The notes under the pieces are model-generated. The model was not told where the DNA came from. It did not search any database and saw only the letters and a program-made list of their open reading frames with translations. The position numbers and the translations under genes are program-made. Positions 27,201 through 37,029 of a stretch of DNA of 64,000 nt are shown here, one piece after another. Numbering within the stretch: the stretch's first letter is position 1; every line of letters begins with the position of its first letter. Source of the stretch: Lepisosteus oculatus (Eukaryota; Chordata; Actinopteri; Semionotiformes; Lepisosteidae); the NCBI RefSeq assembly GCF_040954835.1, contig NC_090698.1, positions 69,881,284 through 69,945,283 of the forward strand. The letters run 5' to 3'.

Positions 27201-30200
27201 ATGTTACTAATCATTCTAGAAATGCTTGAATAACTTTTTGTCTTTGTATCTTACAGTCTATCCCTGCACTTTGATAAGTCTGAGATTCCGAAAGTCTTTG
27301 TTCAGAGAGACGGGGCATACCATAATGAACTTACTTGCAGTAAGTATATCTTGCATTCAATCTTACGTAGCTGCTGAGACAGCTGAAAAAAGTACAGCAG
27401 AGGTGAACTAAAGAGAACACAGTCCTCTGTATCCTCTGGTTTTTAATAAGTCAGCTTTGTAGGGTCCACAAATGATACCTGTCCTCAGTACAAGGGCACA
27501 CATTCACACAGTGTGAAAAGTAAGGTTGACATTAGTAACTACTTGGTATTATCTCTTTACCCTTCCTGTTCCGATGAGTATAGAACATAAGGGCTGTAAT
27601 GCAAGGCTAGAGTTTCAGATTCTTTTCCCTTAATTCCAAAAGCCTTGCATTGTCATGAGAATCTTTCTGTTCAATATTTGAGTGTTGGAGTAATGTTAGA
27701 GCTAGGAAATGTGCAGGAATTTTCTTCGTCTCAAGTTGATGCTGAAGTGTGCTGTTAATTGTGAAACTTGGTCACTTCAGAGTTCAGCTCAGTTCAGCAA
27801 TGAGAAGTCTGTTCAGGGGCTGTCTGCCTGGCTGTACAAAAATTGTACAAAACTGGCTAAAGGGCATTTTGTAAATGAGCAGTGTCTCTCTTGAGCTTCA
27901 GATCAGACTGTGGGCTTTACGGCTGGGAAGAAGAATATAGTACGCGACAAGTTTTATAATGGGGATTCTCTTTTTGGATGTTGAGCCTTGTTCACATCTT
28001 CAGGTGTGACAGGATTTTGAAATGTGCAGTCCTAGATTTCCATTTGTCTGGATGTCTGAATTTGTCAAATTTCAAAGTCCGCTTTATTGGCACGATGTGT
28101 GTTGTTACTGCTTTGGCAACACTTCTCAAAATATGTCCTCTTTCTCAGCTGCAGTGCCCACTCTAACCCGCTCCGTGTTGTGTTCCTTGTGCTTTATATC
28201 CTTCACGTCTGAATAAGGATGCAGTCAACACGTCTACTTTCTGCTGTTCAGAATTAGCCTCTATATTATATACTATTAGAAGTCAAAAGCAGTGTTTTAT
28301 TTTATACATATAATCCTTGTTTTTGGAATTAGTACTACTACATATTGGATGTCCCAAATTTTCATTGGGTACCTTTGTACTGGGGAGAAGCTGAATTAGG
28401 ATCTATCGGGTGTCTTTCATGACGGGACAAAGTAGTGACATCAGTGATAGTATAAACAATGGGTCGAGTAAGCCTTTTTTTTCCCATCAGTGTTCCAATT
28501 CCCAAGAACAGTGCTTATAGGGAAGTGGAAACCAGGAACAACAGGAAGAATGCCAAAATACTAACCATAAATGGAGTTACTAAAGCCTGTTGCCTCACAA
28601 CCTCTCACATATTGATTTCTTAAATTGGGTATTTTCATGTTGAGACAGGTACTCTTGGAAATTTCACAAAGAAGCTGGCATGCTGTAGCTGGTATGTTTT
28701 CTATTTTGACCCTGCTTCCTTGGGATTTGGCCTTACATGTGTTTTTTTTTTTCTTCTCTGGCAGGACCTGCGAAATTACCAGTACAGCCTGCCTGTAGTA
28801 GAAGGCTTGCTGATCCACATGGAAATGGGAAATAGCTACATTGAAATACCCAGGGAGAAGTTCAGTGAGGTAAGGCTGTACTTTCTCACGATAATCCTTC
28901 ATTTTTAGTTCATGATTATTTTTTTTTCCACTTTTCTCAGCTACAATAAACATGTGACTGTCTTCTGTTTCTTGTATCTCAGCTGATGGTTAATCCATCT
29001 CTTTGAATTCATGCCAAAAGCAATCTTAACTTTTGGTGTACTGGAGGGTAAAACCATTCCATACTTATTTTATACTAATTAGTCATTTTAATTTTACTAA
29101 TTGGTATCTAACGGGCATTTGACTGTGTGGCTGGGGTTGTAAATGTCTTTGAGTTAGTGATCAAGAGGAAAAGAGGTAGTATGCCCATTTCCGATTCCAT
29201 TTCAAGTAAAAGTATTCTTTTAGAATATTCTGGTGTTGTGCTCTCAAATTTCAACAAAACAACAGTATAGAAGTATTTCAGGTGGGTTGCTGCGTCAGCA
29301 TGCGTAGTCTGCAAAGGAACAAGTAATAGGTTTATTCCATGCTGAAAAGAGAAGAAAGAAAACACATCGTTTCGGCCGTGTAGCCTTCTTCAGGTGTGAG
29401 GGAAGACACCTGTTTGCTCACACCTGAAGAAGGCTCCACAGCCGAAACGATGTGTTTTCTTTCTTCTCTTTTCAGCATGGAATAAACCTATTACTTGTTT
29501 CTGTATAGAAGTATTGTTTCCTTTAATTGTTTTAAACTGCCCTGTACTCTGCCTAAGCAGTGATGCTGAGTGCACAGTTCCTCTTTAATAATTTGGCATA
29601 GCGGTTAATAATAATCATAAAATAAAAATAATAATCATCAACTATTTTAAAGGTGGCGTCTCAAAGAAATGTGTATAAGCAATGAGAAACCTGCAGTCTT
29701 ACACTGTAATTATTACCTTTCCATCCATCATCTGAAAGTGACTTAACCTGCCGAGTGCTATGGCTGAATCCAGTGGGACAGGGCTCTTCCTGATGCGCAG
29801 TATGGATGTTTTCGGTCTTCACAGATGTTGAAAGTTGTGAGCGCTTCCAATGAGCATGTGATCAGCGTGGGAGCAAGTTTCAGCACGACAGCGGATTCTC
29901 ACTTGGTTTGTGTGCAGAACGAAGAGGGGAACTATCAGACGCAAGCAAGTAGCATGATGGGAAAGCCCAGAAAAGGTTAGCTGTGAAGCTTTGTTTTTTT
30001 TACACCCGTCTGAAAATTCAATAGCAAAGATCTGAAGGTTTTAGCAATCCATGCATGACCACATTGTATTGAGGCAAAAAAAGGCCACACAAATGTCAGT
30101 ATCAACACTGATATTTCAGTGAAATGTTAGCAGTCTCAAGAGAAAATTGCTTTACATACCCTGCCTTCTTCAAGATGAACTCAGACATTTACAGTTGCAG

Positions 30201-32997
30201 ACAAAAGTATTGAAACCCTTAAGTTGAAACGGTGAAATTCACTGGTTCATTTCTTTCAGTAAATACAAAGATTTATTTCTGTTTGAGATTTTCTGTACAT
30301 TGTATCTGTACATCAATTCCACTGAGTATTATTAAAGTCTGTTAAGTGACATTCCGTACAATGAATGTCTGCATCTGTGTGCAGATTCTAAATCACAAGG
30401 TACATATCAGCTGGTGTAAAGCAGTCCTTTATTTTTCAGTCACAGGAGCGAGCTTTGTGGTGTTCAATGGAGCTCTGAAGGCTTCTTCTGGGTTTCTTGC
30501 CAAATCCAGCATGGTTGAAGGTAATATTGTGCAAGCGATAGGAGAAAAAAACAAGTTGTTCTTAAGATTCACTATGCAAGTAACAGGAGAGAAGAATAGT
30601 TCTTTTTAAGCCCCACTAAGAGAGTTCTTAACATCCACTATACAGGTAATGGAAGAACAAATAGTTCTTCCTAAGCTCCACTAGCTTGTGCCAACTTCAA
30701 ATAAAAACTGTTATTTTCAGCTCCTGAAAGATCTTCATTGAAACTGGCTTTGTAGTTTGCTTTGTATGTGGTACACAGTGTTACAATGAGAATTGAGAGG
30801 GGGGCCTTTTATTTCACTCTTACATTAGATTCAGAAACCTAATTTAAAGGTTAAGGTGTTCAGGCCTGATTTCGTCCTTGACCCTTCAGGATAATTCATC
30901 AAGTTAATATTTCCTATTGGAATGATTTATTGTATCTCAGTGTAAGACTGGTTACGTGTACAATATAGCAACGTTTAATGCAGTCAGGTCATATTTAAGT
31001 GCCGTTTATTATAAACAGAATTGGTCAATTAAAGGTCTTAATGCCTAGCAGCTTTTTTGTTTTTTAATTTTTTAATTTTCCATTTTTGTTCAATTTGTAA
31101 AAGACGGATTAATGGTACAGATCACGCCTGACACCATGGAAGCCCTCCGGCAAGCACTCAGGGAGAAGAGAGACTTCCAGATCCCCTGCGGGAAGCTGGA
31201 TTCTGGGGATGCGAGGGAGAATGTGAACATCTGCTGGGTGGACAGGCCGGCGCTCGTGACTCATGGGTAAGAGTCATGGACCAGTCTGTATCTGCCACTG
31301 AGACCCTGACCCTCCACCTTTCTGGCAACGTTAGTAGAGCAAATTCCAAAGACAAGGTTTTGTTTGGACACCTAAATGAGCCTGAGAATAGTCATGGTTT
31401 TGTGTCATGTTTGAGCAATTAAACTGTAGTCATTGTTGGCAAAGAATTAATTGCCCATAAATAAAAATCGACACTACTGTTGGAGTTCTCATAACTGTTA
31501 AACACTTGTCCCCCTCCTTTCACGTGCCTTATATTAACAGCATGTGCACTGTTGTTCACCAGAGTCACGAGCCCTGTGGATGGGAAGTCTCTGGAAGGCG
31601 TGCCTAATGTTAAAATGCAACAGGAGGCAGAGTTTGAGACTGACGGGAAATTTGTTAAGTGCACTGAGGTATGCCGCAGATTGTGCTGCAGATTTTCTAC
31701 TCGCATTACTGTGTGCTTGGTCCTGTCTCACAGAGCAGGGTAGTGTTTTAGCCCCGTTTCCTTTCTTTTTTTTAAGAAAGTGTTTTAGATAGATACTTTA
31801 TTGATCCCGTGAGGGAAATTGCAATCCTGCAATTGCAATTTTCCTTTTTAGGGTTTAAGGTATGAACATTTTACTGCTCTGTGCACATTTGGCAAACTTA
31901 AGGAAGAATCTAGCACAATAAAGCACTGTATGCTTTCTAGAGGTACATGGCAGTACAAGCAGAAGATGTTTTTGAATCTTTCTTTCAGGTTAAACTAGGG
32001 ATTAGAGTGACCTTTCTTTGCCAAAGCTGTTTACCTTTTTTTTTTTATTTCTGTGCTTAAAGGTCAGTGAGTAATTGAGAACCTGTTCTGACAGATGTCC
32101 TAGCTGGTGGAAGTGGCAGCTCTGCCCTGTGTCTGTGTTTCAGGTATTTTACCTCCTGAAGGAGCAGGATTGCTCTCTGTCCGCTGTCCTGGCCGCTCAC
32201 AGTCAGTTCCCCCGCGAGATCGCCACAGCCGGCTGCGCTGCCCTCTGCCCTCACCTCAAAACACTGAAGGACAGCGGCATCAACCACCTGGGCCTGCGCG
32301 TTTCCACAGACGCCGACGTGGTGAGGGCTGGGCTCTTTCTTCTTCCGTCACTGCCAACAGCAGCTTCCGTGCAAGCGTTGCTTCTATCCTGTATGCGTGT
32401 CTGTCTGGGCACCCAGCTGATTGAAATGCATGTAGGTTTAAGGAGAAACAGGTCACTTTTTCCATCTAGTTATTCGCCATGTTTTCAGACGCAATGCTGC
32501 CAACGTATTCTTGCACCGGAAATTCGGTGGAGGTGATACGGTTTAATCAGTGACTGCTAAATACTGTAAAAATGTTTTATGTACTGTAACAGAGAAAATA
32601 TATGTGGGTGCAGGAAAAAACTCAAACCTAGAGTGTGTGGTTCTGCTAACACAGGTGTTGTATGATGTTCACACATCCTGAAAATCCAGGAGTGGCACAA
32701 CCTTGTAAGCTAATTTGAATGTGATCTGTGTAGGGTGTGTGCCGTAGGGTTCACCAGGCTGGAGTGTTCTCCCGCTGGTGCGGAGGGGAGTCCAGTGTGC
32801 TGACCGTGGGCTGCTGTGCTCCCGTGTTTCATCAGGTGGAGTACCAGGCCGGAGCTGGAGGGCGACTCCTCCCGCAGCGCTACATGAACGAGCTGGACAG
32901 CGCCCTGATCCCCGTCATACACGGCGGCAGCACTAGCGTGCCCCGCCAGGCTATGGACATGGAGTTCTTCTTCTTCATCGCAGAGAGCCTCGGCTGA
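6163..32997 (+). CDS. ZFYVE16: ZFYVE16 (endofin), 17 coding exons
   Basis: Endosomal FYVE-domain scaffold related to SARA. Known roles of the family are PtdIns3P-dependent binding to early endosomes, Smad/BMP-signal anchoring and TOM1 recruitment. Coding exons read from the sequence: 6163-6232, 7572-9853, 12051-12147, 19620-19796, 20786-20925, 21936-22215, 22667-22789, 24591-24746, 25452-25676, 27257-27339, 28765-28869, 29825-29975, 30440-30520, 31104-31266, 31563-31668, 32144-32320, 32836-32997. All have AG/GT borders and matching phases, giving 4578 nt and 1525 residues; human endofin is about 1539. Order: conserved N-terminus [20 protein letters not shown], a long acidic low-complexity region, FYVE finger at about 750-816, a Smad/PP1-binding-like region at 817-922, and a conserved C-terminal domain (SARA C-terminal type, DUF3480) from about 1020 to the end. 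Introns total about 22 kb; the largest is intron 3 (12148-19619). No frameshift or stop was seen. Gene identity is firm; individual splice sites are my reading. Confidence 0.95.
7347..7362 (+). repeat. Poly-G run (16 G)
   Basis: An uninterrupted run of 16 guanines in ZFYVE16 intron 1, about 210 bp before exon 2. The length is likely polymorphic or subject to assembly error. Confidence 0.95.
7572..9853 (+). CDS. ZFYVE16: ZFYVE16 coding exon 2 (large exon, ends inside FYVE finger)
   Basis: A 2282-nt exon encoding residues 24-784. The frame is open from the acceptor at 7570-7571; the GTG at 7751 is an internal codon and not a start. Most of the exon is acidic, Ser/Glu-rich and probably disordered. 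It holds short conserved islands such as [14 protein letters not shown] and [14 protein letters not shown]. It ends with the first half of the FYVE domain: WVPD (754-757), CMNC (Cys 763 and 766), [10 protein letters not shown] (Cys 779 and 782). The W-x-x-D and R-R-H-H-C-R signatures for PtdIns3P binding are both present. Translation past 9853 reads intron. Confidence 0.95.
12051..12147 (+). CDS. ZFYVE16: ZFYVE16 coding exon 3 (second half of FYVE finger)
   Basis: Encodes residues 785-816, [20 protein letters not shown] then [12 protein letters not shown]. It supplies zinc ligands Cys 787, 790, 807 and 810 and the RVC motif, so all eight FYVE ligands are present across exons 2 and 3. Acceptor cttcccag, donor G|gtgagt. 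Confidence 0.95.
13490..13700 (+). repeat. CR1/L2-like LINE 3' end in ZFYVE16 intron 3
   Basis: Carries the C-terminal coding remnant and 3' tail of the CR1-like element: gtgggagtctgtaacaagct, then ttcaggaagcacctgatt, then gatgggccaaagggcctc and gtagctgttcttatgt. It is the sense-strand counterpart of the fragments near 21440, 38465, 46270 and 60880. Confidence 0.7.
15567..16278 (-). repeat. 5S-rRNA-headed SINE with a nested LINE fragment
   Basis: The minus-strand element begins with a 5S-like head (plus-strand ccatccaggtactgaccagg near 16200 is the reverse of the 5S gene promoter block). Next comes the body (aaatttggccaggacccc; actcttttcgagaaaccccc) and the L2-like tail ending in (ATT)n at 15570-15586. 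The body is broken at about 15750-15935 by unrelated sequence containing a CR1-like 3' end (tttcaaacgagaggaagcca). Confidence 0.8.
17028..17215 (+). repeat. Interspersed repeat, 'ttcaagtttattgtcatt' type
   Basis: Begins agttcaagttcaagtttatt and continues with gtcattacactcatatacat and acgaaatgctatt, a pattern shared in outline with 42530-42715. It resembles a dispersed fish repeat 3' end. I cannot assign the family. Confidence 0.5.
19620..19796 (+). CDS. ZFYVE16: ZFYVE16 coding exon 4
   Basis: Encodes [12 protein letters not shown] and a proline-rich stretch ending in [10 protein letters not shown] (residues 817-875). [12 protein letters not shown] is identical to human endofin as I recall it. 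Acceptor ccctatag, donor GAAG|gtaacc. It follows the longest intron (7.5 kb), which contains LINE and 5S-SINE insertions. Confidence 0.93.
20213..20655 (+). repeat. 5S-SINE, 5'-truncated copy, ZFYVE16 intron 4
   Basis: Contains the body (ccctggccaaatttcctccc; ggcctcctaataatcccc) and the L2-like tail (acctgtaaagtccttgg; gtgctatataagtgtaagga) but lacks the 5S head. It belongs to the same family as 15567-16278 and 40735-41309. Confidence 0.75.
20786..20925 (+). CDS. ZFYVE16: ZFYVE16 coding exon 5 (KRVWF motif)
   Basis: Residues 876-922. Includes [20 protein letters not shown], nearly invariant in endofin/SARA proteins. The KRVWF core (Phe at about 886) corresponds to the phosphatase-1 docking motif reported for human endofin around Phe872. 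Acceptor tactgcag, donor GTG|gtaaga, phase 0. Confidence 0.93.
21440..21640 (-). repeat. CR1/L2-like LINE 3' end, degraded
   Basis: Shows gactcgttcattcggttctt, tttaaagaagccagggc and ggcttcaataacatgaca phrases shared with the copies near 38465, 46270 and 60880. It lies in intron 5 of ZFYVE16. Confidence 0.5.
21936..22215 (+). CDS. ZFYVE16: ZFYVE16 coding exon 6
   Basis: Residues 923-1015. The first two thirds is poorly conserved and Gly/Ala/Pro-rich. The end, [20 protein letters not shown] then [18 protein letters not shown], matches the start of the conserved endofin C-terminal region. The acceptor is a tandem site (cccag then tcccag six bases later), both in frame. Donor GGAG|gtgagg. Confidence 0.9.
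22667..22789 (+). CDS. ZFYVE16: ZFYVE16 coding exon 7
   Basis: Encodes [20 protein letters not shown] then [21 protein letters not shown] (residues 1016-1056). [13 protein letters not shown] is identical to the human block. The acceptor aaatgcag has a short pyrimidine tract. Donor T|gtacgt, completing a Tyr codon with exon 8. Confidence 0.92.
24591..24746 (+). CDS. ZFYVE16: ZFYVE16 coding exon 8
   Basis: Residues 1057-1108. Includes [20 protein letters not shown] and [18 protein letters not shown], close to the human block. Acceptor ctctgctgcag, donor AAAG|gtaaag. Confidence 0.93.
25452..25676 (+). CDS. ZFYVE16: ZFYVE16 coding exon 9
   Basis: Residues 1109-1183. Includes [20 protein letters not shown] and [20 protein letters not shown], the most conserved part of the C-terminal domain. 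Acceptor catccttcag, donor AAAG|gtgagc. Confidence 0.94.
25905..26165 (+). repeat. tRNA-derived SINE, ZFYVE16 intron 9
   Basis: The head has a tRNA-like A box (ggagcagtggctctgtggct) and B box (aaggttgccggtttgtatcc). Body phrases include cctgagcaaggcccttaacc and ctgctccaggggcgctgt. The 3' end is gacaaattcctaatgcaag, typical of a known fish SINE type. The overlapping 131-codon reading frame is therefore not a gene. Confidence 0.75.
26200..26560 (-). repeat. Relic of a LINE reverse transcriptase, antisense in intron 9
   Basis: On the minus strand, short in-frame pieces read [17 protein letters not shown] and [13 protein letters not shown]. These match the conserved INKSPGPD and DWKxAxVxPIFKKG blocks at the start of CR1/L2-type reverse transcriptases. 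Stops and frameshifts intervene, so it is dead. It may extend to about 26700. Confidence 0.7.
27257..27339 (+). CDS. ZFYVE16: ZFYVE16 coding exon 10
   Basis: Short exon (83 nt) encoding residues 1184-1211, ending [16 protein letters not shown]. The human equivalent ends [16 protein letters not shown]. Acceptor atcttacag, donor GCA|gtaagt, phase 0. Confidence 0.9.
28765..28869 (+). CDS. ZFYVE16: ZFYVE16 coding exon 11
   Basis: 35 codons, [20 protein letters not shown] onwards to REKFSE (residues 1212-1246), matching the human block starting DLRNYQYTL. Acceptor ctctggcag, donor GAG|gtaagg. Confidence 0.94.
29285..29505. repeat. Large inverted repeat in ZFYVE16 intron 11
   Basis: Arms 29318-29400 and 29417-29500 are reverse complements over about 83 bp with only about three mismatches, separated by 16 bp. 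Each arm carries gaagaaggct, a ccgaaacgatgtgttttctt phrase and gcatggaataaaccta. The unit belongs to a family also found at about 3320, 38045, 40165 and 61190. Confidence 0.9.
29825..29975 (+). CDS. ZFYVE16: ZFYVE16 coding exon 12
   Basis: Residues 1247-1296, [20 protein letters not shown] then [20 protein letters not shown] and onwards. Acceptor tcttcacag, donor AAAAG|gttagc. Confidence 0.94.
30440..30520 (+). CDS. ZFYVE16: ZFYVE16 coding exon 13
   Basis: Residues 1297-1323, [20 protein letters not shown] then KSSMVE, nearly identical to human. Acceptor atttttcag, donor GAAG|gtaata. Confidence 0.94.
31104..31266 (+). CDS. ZFYVE16: ZFYVE16 coding exon 14
   Basis: Residues 1324-1377, [20 protein letters not shown] through [15 protein letters not shown]. 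The acceptor is tgtaaaag, with its pyrimidine tract displaced upstream. Donor CATGG|gtaaga, phase 2. Confidence 0.9.
31563..31668 (+). CDS. ZFYVE16: ZFYVE16 coding exon 15
   Basis: Residues 1378-1413, [20 protein letters not shown] through [12 protein letters not shown]. Acceptor gttcaccag, donor GAG|gtatgc. Confidence 0.93.
31785..31850 (+). repeat. Short dispersed repeat, 'agatactttattgatccc'
   Basis: Contains tagatagatactttattgat then cccgtgagggaaattgca, a phrase widespread in fish genomes as a transposon end. Too short to assign to a family. Confidence 0.5.
32144..32320 (+). CDS. ZFYVE16: ZFYVE16 coding exon 16
   Basis: 59 codons (1414-1472), [20 protein letters not shown] through [20 protein letters not shown] and RVSTDADV. 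Acceptor gtgtttcag, donor GTG|gtgagg. Confidence 0.94.
32836..32997 (+). CDS. ZFYVE16: ZFYVE16 coding exon 17 and stop
   Basis: Last coding exon (residues 1473-1525): [31 protein letters not shown], then a hydrophobic [11 protein letters not shown] before the TGA at 32995-32997. Human ends similarly with a VFFIIEHLF-like tail. Acceptor gtttcatcag. Confidence 0.94.
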   Translation: MEYQAGAGGRLLPQRYMNELDSALIPVIHGGSTSVPRQAMDMEFFFFIAESLG

Positions 32998-33960
32998 GCC
33001 CGGGCCAGTTCGGACCACAGACGCGCCAAAGCATTGCAGCGCCACAGGTTGGGGCTCGGTGACGGGCCACCGGCTCGGAGTGCTTTGGATGCCTGGGATC
33101 GTTCAGATCAGAACAAGTAGATGGAAAAGGGGGGCACAGCACTGTTCTTAAAGCTATCAAGTACTGGTTGTTTAATGGGATCCTCTGAGTAACCTTCTGC
33201 TGAATTTCATACATTTCACTGCCAGTTTTATTTGAGACCCATTGTTCTGGATTCCACTCGTACCATTCAGAGCCTTTGCACGCGAACACCCTGAGGGATG
33301 GGATTCGAGTTCTGACGAGTGACTCATTACTATTCCACACAGTGGGTGCAGGGTTAGCAGTGTTCTGCTGGCTCCTTTCAGAAGTATGATTGAGTATTGC
33401 TGATGTGCTCTGTTGCCTGTTGTTTTGGCTACAGCCTGCCTCTAAAAACGTTGTCGCTCCACTGACACCAGCACAATAAGCACTCGCATACCCTGCTCTT
33501 GAATGCTGTTAGTTCTGTGCCTTTCCGCACACGTTGTGGACTGTGTCCTAGAGTGATGATAATATCCTTTTAGAACTGAGAGGGGAACAATACCAGCGCA
33601 ACTTGGTCAGCTTTTGGTGCACCTGACATTCAGGGATAGGACAGTTTCCACATGGCATTGGGGGCTTTTGTACCAGGAGGCCAGTTACTCACCCCCTCTT
33701 ACAGTAAGAGGTTGGCCATGACATTCCACTCAGAAACAAAATGCCGCCTGCCCTCTATCATTAGGGAGAGCGCCGGAGTCCACACACAGGCCTTGCCCTG
33801 ACAGCGAGGGCTGCTTCAGCTGTGGTCTCTTGTGCGGCTTAGAAATACAGGATCTTTAAAAAAGCAGAAATAGCAGCACTTTTAAATGCTAAAGTAAATC
33901 ATACTGGAAAAAAATATGAAAAATTAAACCTGTTGGCTTACTGTACATTTTACATTGTCA

Positions 33961-34030
33961 TTGAGTACATTACAGCAAACCCAGGTACATTACAGGTACA
34001 TGCATTGAGTATATTACAGCAAATCCAGGT
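33961..34030 (+). repeat. Short imperfect tandem duplication
   Basis: A ttgagtacattacagcaaac ccaggta unit at 33961 recurs at 34005 with minor changes, at a period of 44 bases. Confidence 0.7.
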
Positions 34031-36570
34031 AGTTAAACCAGGTTTTATATCTGAGAATGTGAAAAAAATAAAGAAAATACTGCAAAGCCATTTAATGCCT
34101 AAAAATGCAGCCCTAAATCTCAATGTTGTATCTGAAGTGTGACGGGTTTTATTATAATTGAAAACAAAGATAATGAGACGTGGTTGGTTCAAGTACCTTC
34201 AAGTTAGTCACCTTCACGTAATTAGAAAAGTTTATAAGTACTGATCATTTTTCAGGTAGAGGATATTGCTAATTATTATTGTATTATTCTAATGTTTTTC
34301 TTGGTGCGTAAAATGCTGTGTGAGCACAGTCTATTCACACTCCTCAATATCTTAATGCTGATTTGTCATTGTATAAAAAATGTAAGAATAGGAAAATTAT
34401 ATAAAGCTCTTCAAAATGAAGTGCTTAAAACCTATTTTTGGAAATTTTATGTGCATTAAAAGATATTTTTGATAGGATGTTAGTCATATTGCAGATGCTG
34501 TGCAGGTAAAGCCTTGTACCTGAGACAACAGTGACTGTAAATCTGGAAACACTAATTAGTTGTCTGTTGGTATAGCCAGGGCCCACAGAAATAGCATGGT
34601 ACACAAGCAATTTATCTTTAAGGTCTTATTTTACCTCTGTTAATTCATATAGAACACAGCTGTTAATGAAAATCTTTGTATTTGTATTGAGTCAAGTTGA
34701 CAGCTTTCTTCATTTTGCTGTAGACCAAAACCTTTGTAAAGGATCCACACTTTAGTTTTGAAGGCATATTAAGTCTTCTATGAAATCATGCATGGCTGAT
34801 GTGTTTTTAGAAGCAAAAGTTGCTAAACATGTTACACAAACACGTGCCAGGCAAAGGCATTTCAGGTATGGACTTTTCTCTCAGCACGGCCAAAATTACA
34901 ATGCTGCTAAACTACTTTAGAATTTTTTCCCCTTTCTGCCTGCTAATATGTGTTGTTTTAAATGCACAGGTGTCCTGATTTTTTTGTGTTTTAGTGATAA
35001 ACTTATAGAGCTGAAATTGAATTGCCGTGTTCTTTGTCCTGGAAGACCAACTGAATTACTATGAATATATGCTGGAATAAGTAACAATCTGACATTTGCA
35101 CTTTAATGTAAATTAGTGAGAGCAGGTACAGTAACACTTTTAATATCGTACTACTCTCTGGACTGGGGAATTTGACCCTGTGGTGTAGTACCTGAGTCAT
35201 TTGCCTTACACAGAAGCATTTCTCTGCAGTTCATTAAGTGACTCATAAACCCAGCATATTGAGCATATTGCTGTCATTTCGTCTAGATAGCATTGCTTGT
35301 CACCACCACAACACTACCTTGTTTCCCCAAAGTCTTTTCTAATCCCTGTGACCATCAGATCAGGCATTGAAACAGTTCACATGCTACACTATATATGACT
35401 CATTGATAGATGGTTTAAGTGTTCTCCTTTCCTGTTAGAGAAAAATGCATCACAGCTTCTGGATGTATATAAGAAAGGCCCAGGTGGGAAATAGCAGGGG
35501 TTCATTCTCTACAGATGGGTTTGCACAAAATACGTTGCTGTAATGCTTTAATAAACACCTTTCGTATGTATACTTATTCAGAATGGTCCCGAGTTGTTTT
35601 ATTGGCGAGTTTTAGAACTGTGGTCACTTAAGACCAGCTTTGAATTCTTTCCAGATGTTGATTAATTCTTTCTGAACTTCACAGGACTTTCACCCCCACC
35701 TGCTCTGTAAAGAGCACCTCTGGGTGGGAATTCATTGTTATTCTTTGCAGGGCGGTGATGGAGTCCAAATAAGGAAAACAACATCACACATCAGAAGGAC
35801 ACCTTTCCTGAAAAATCCTACCTGAATGCTCTTTTTCCTATATAGTCATATTACAGTACGCTTCACAGAAAAAAGACAGAACCTTAAGGAAGCATACAAA
35901 CCAACAACATTGCTCTGAAAACTCACTCCAGAACAATATATGCAAAATGTGACGGTGTCACTAGCGTTTAAACTATAAATGGAGATACCCCAATACATGG
36001 AAGATGTGGTTCAGACAGGGAAAACACGCAAATGAAAGATGTTTAGCCAGCAGATGAATTAGGGCGTGGCAGCTAAAAATGCATGTGGGGAGTAACTATC
36101 AAACGTACGCCTTGAGAGCTTCAAATTCTTTTACCTTCCCCATCGCAGGGTCTGTGTAGTGTAACAAAGGTTGAGTGTGCAATGAAGTCCATTCTGAAAA
36201 CATTGTAAATCTCTGTAACAAACCAGCACCACCCATGGACAAATCCCAGTGTTCAGTGGCAATGCTAAATAAGGGTGGTGCAACAGTTTGACAACACTTG
36301 TATGGCTTTTAAAAAAAAGTTGCATTAATAAGAAATGGTTTCATACGAAAAGTGGAATCTAGTATTTCACTTGTTGACCAGTAGTTTAAGTTTACTCTCA
36401 GTAAAATTTTTGAATTTTCTGTGAATCTTCATTGGAGAGTCTTTAGTTGCTGATCATAATCTGTTCAGGATGAAATCATGATTGCTTAATGGGACTTTAA
36501 ATTAAAGCAGTACCAAAAATTGTATTTTGAGCTTTTTATCCAAAGCAATTACTCTGTACCATTGTGAAAT

Positions 36571-36597
36571 GTGTATATATACACACATATATATATC
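36571..36597. repeat. (TA)/(CA) microsatellite
   Basis: Alternating purine-pyrimidine tract gtgtatatatacacacatat and atatata, near-palindromic. Confidence 0.8.
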
Positions 36598-37029
36598 CAT
36601 TTAAACCAGCAGCTGTATTTGATATTGCTGGTGGTTGGGAGTTGAGGATCCAGCCTTCATACAAACAATTTGTATTGATGTATTGCCAGTAGGTGAGAAT
36701 AAATTATTGATTTGTATGTCAAAATTTCAGTTTCTGGAGTATGTTTTACATGATTAGGACATCAGAGCACATTTTCTTGAGTGGTTCACTTGGTCTGTAT
36801 GTCAGCCTAGAAGTACAAGATTCACAGGACCGTTGCTCCTTTACTGTAAACATCCCTGGAGGCCTATTCTTTTATTCTGATCTTTGCAGAAGCAGAGAAT
36901 CGGTATGATGGAGAAATTCCCATCACCTTGATGAAATGGAGCGTGAGGTGAGACAACCTGAAGATATACAATAAGGCAATACTGAAGATTATAGTGTGCA
37001 TGTTGTGCTCTAGCTGTGCTCCACGTTGT

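Larger units (their letters stand above)
32998..36730 (+). other. ZFYVE16 3' UTR and downstream sequence
   Basis: AU-rich and free of recognisable repeats. AATAAA hexamers on the plus strand lie at 34067-34072, 35550-35555 and 36698-36703; any could end the ZFYVE16 message. The lack of interspersed repeats over 3.7 kb would suit a long 3' UTR, but the sequence alone does not decide the end. Short reading frames here show no codon signal. Confidence 0.5.
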
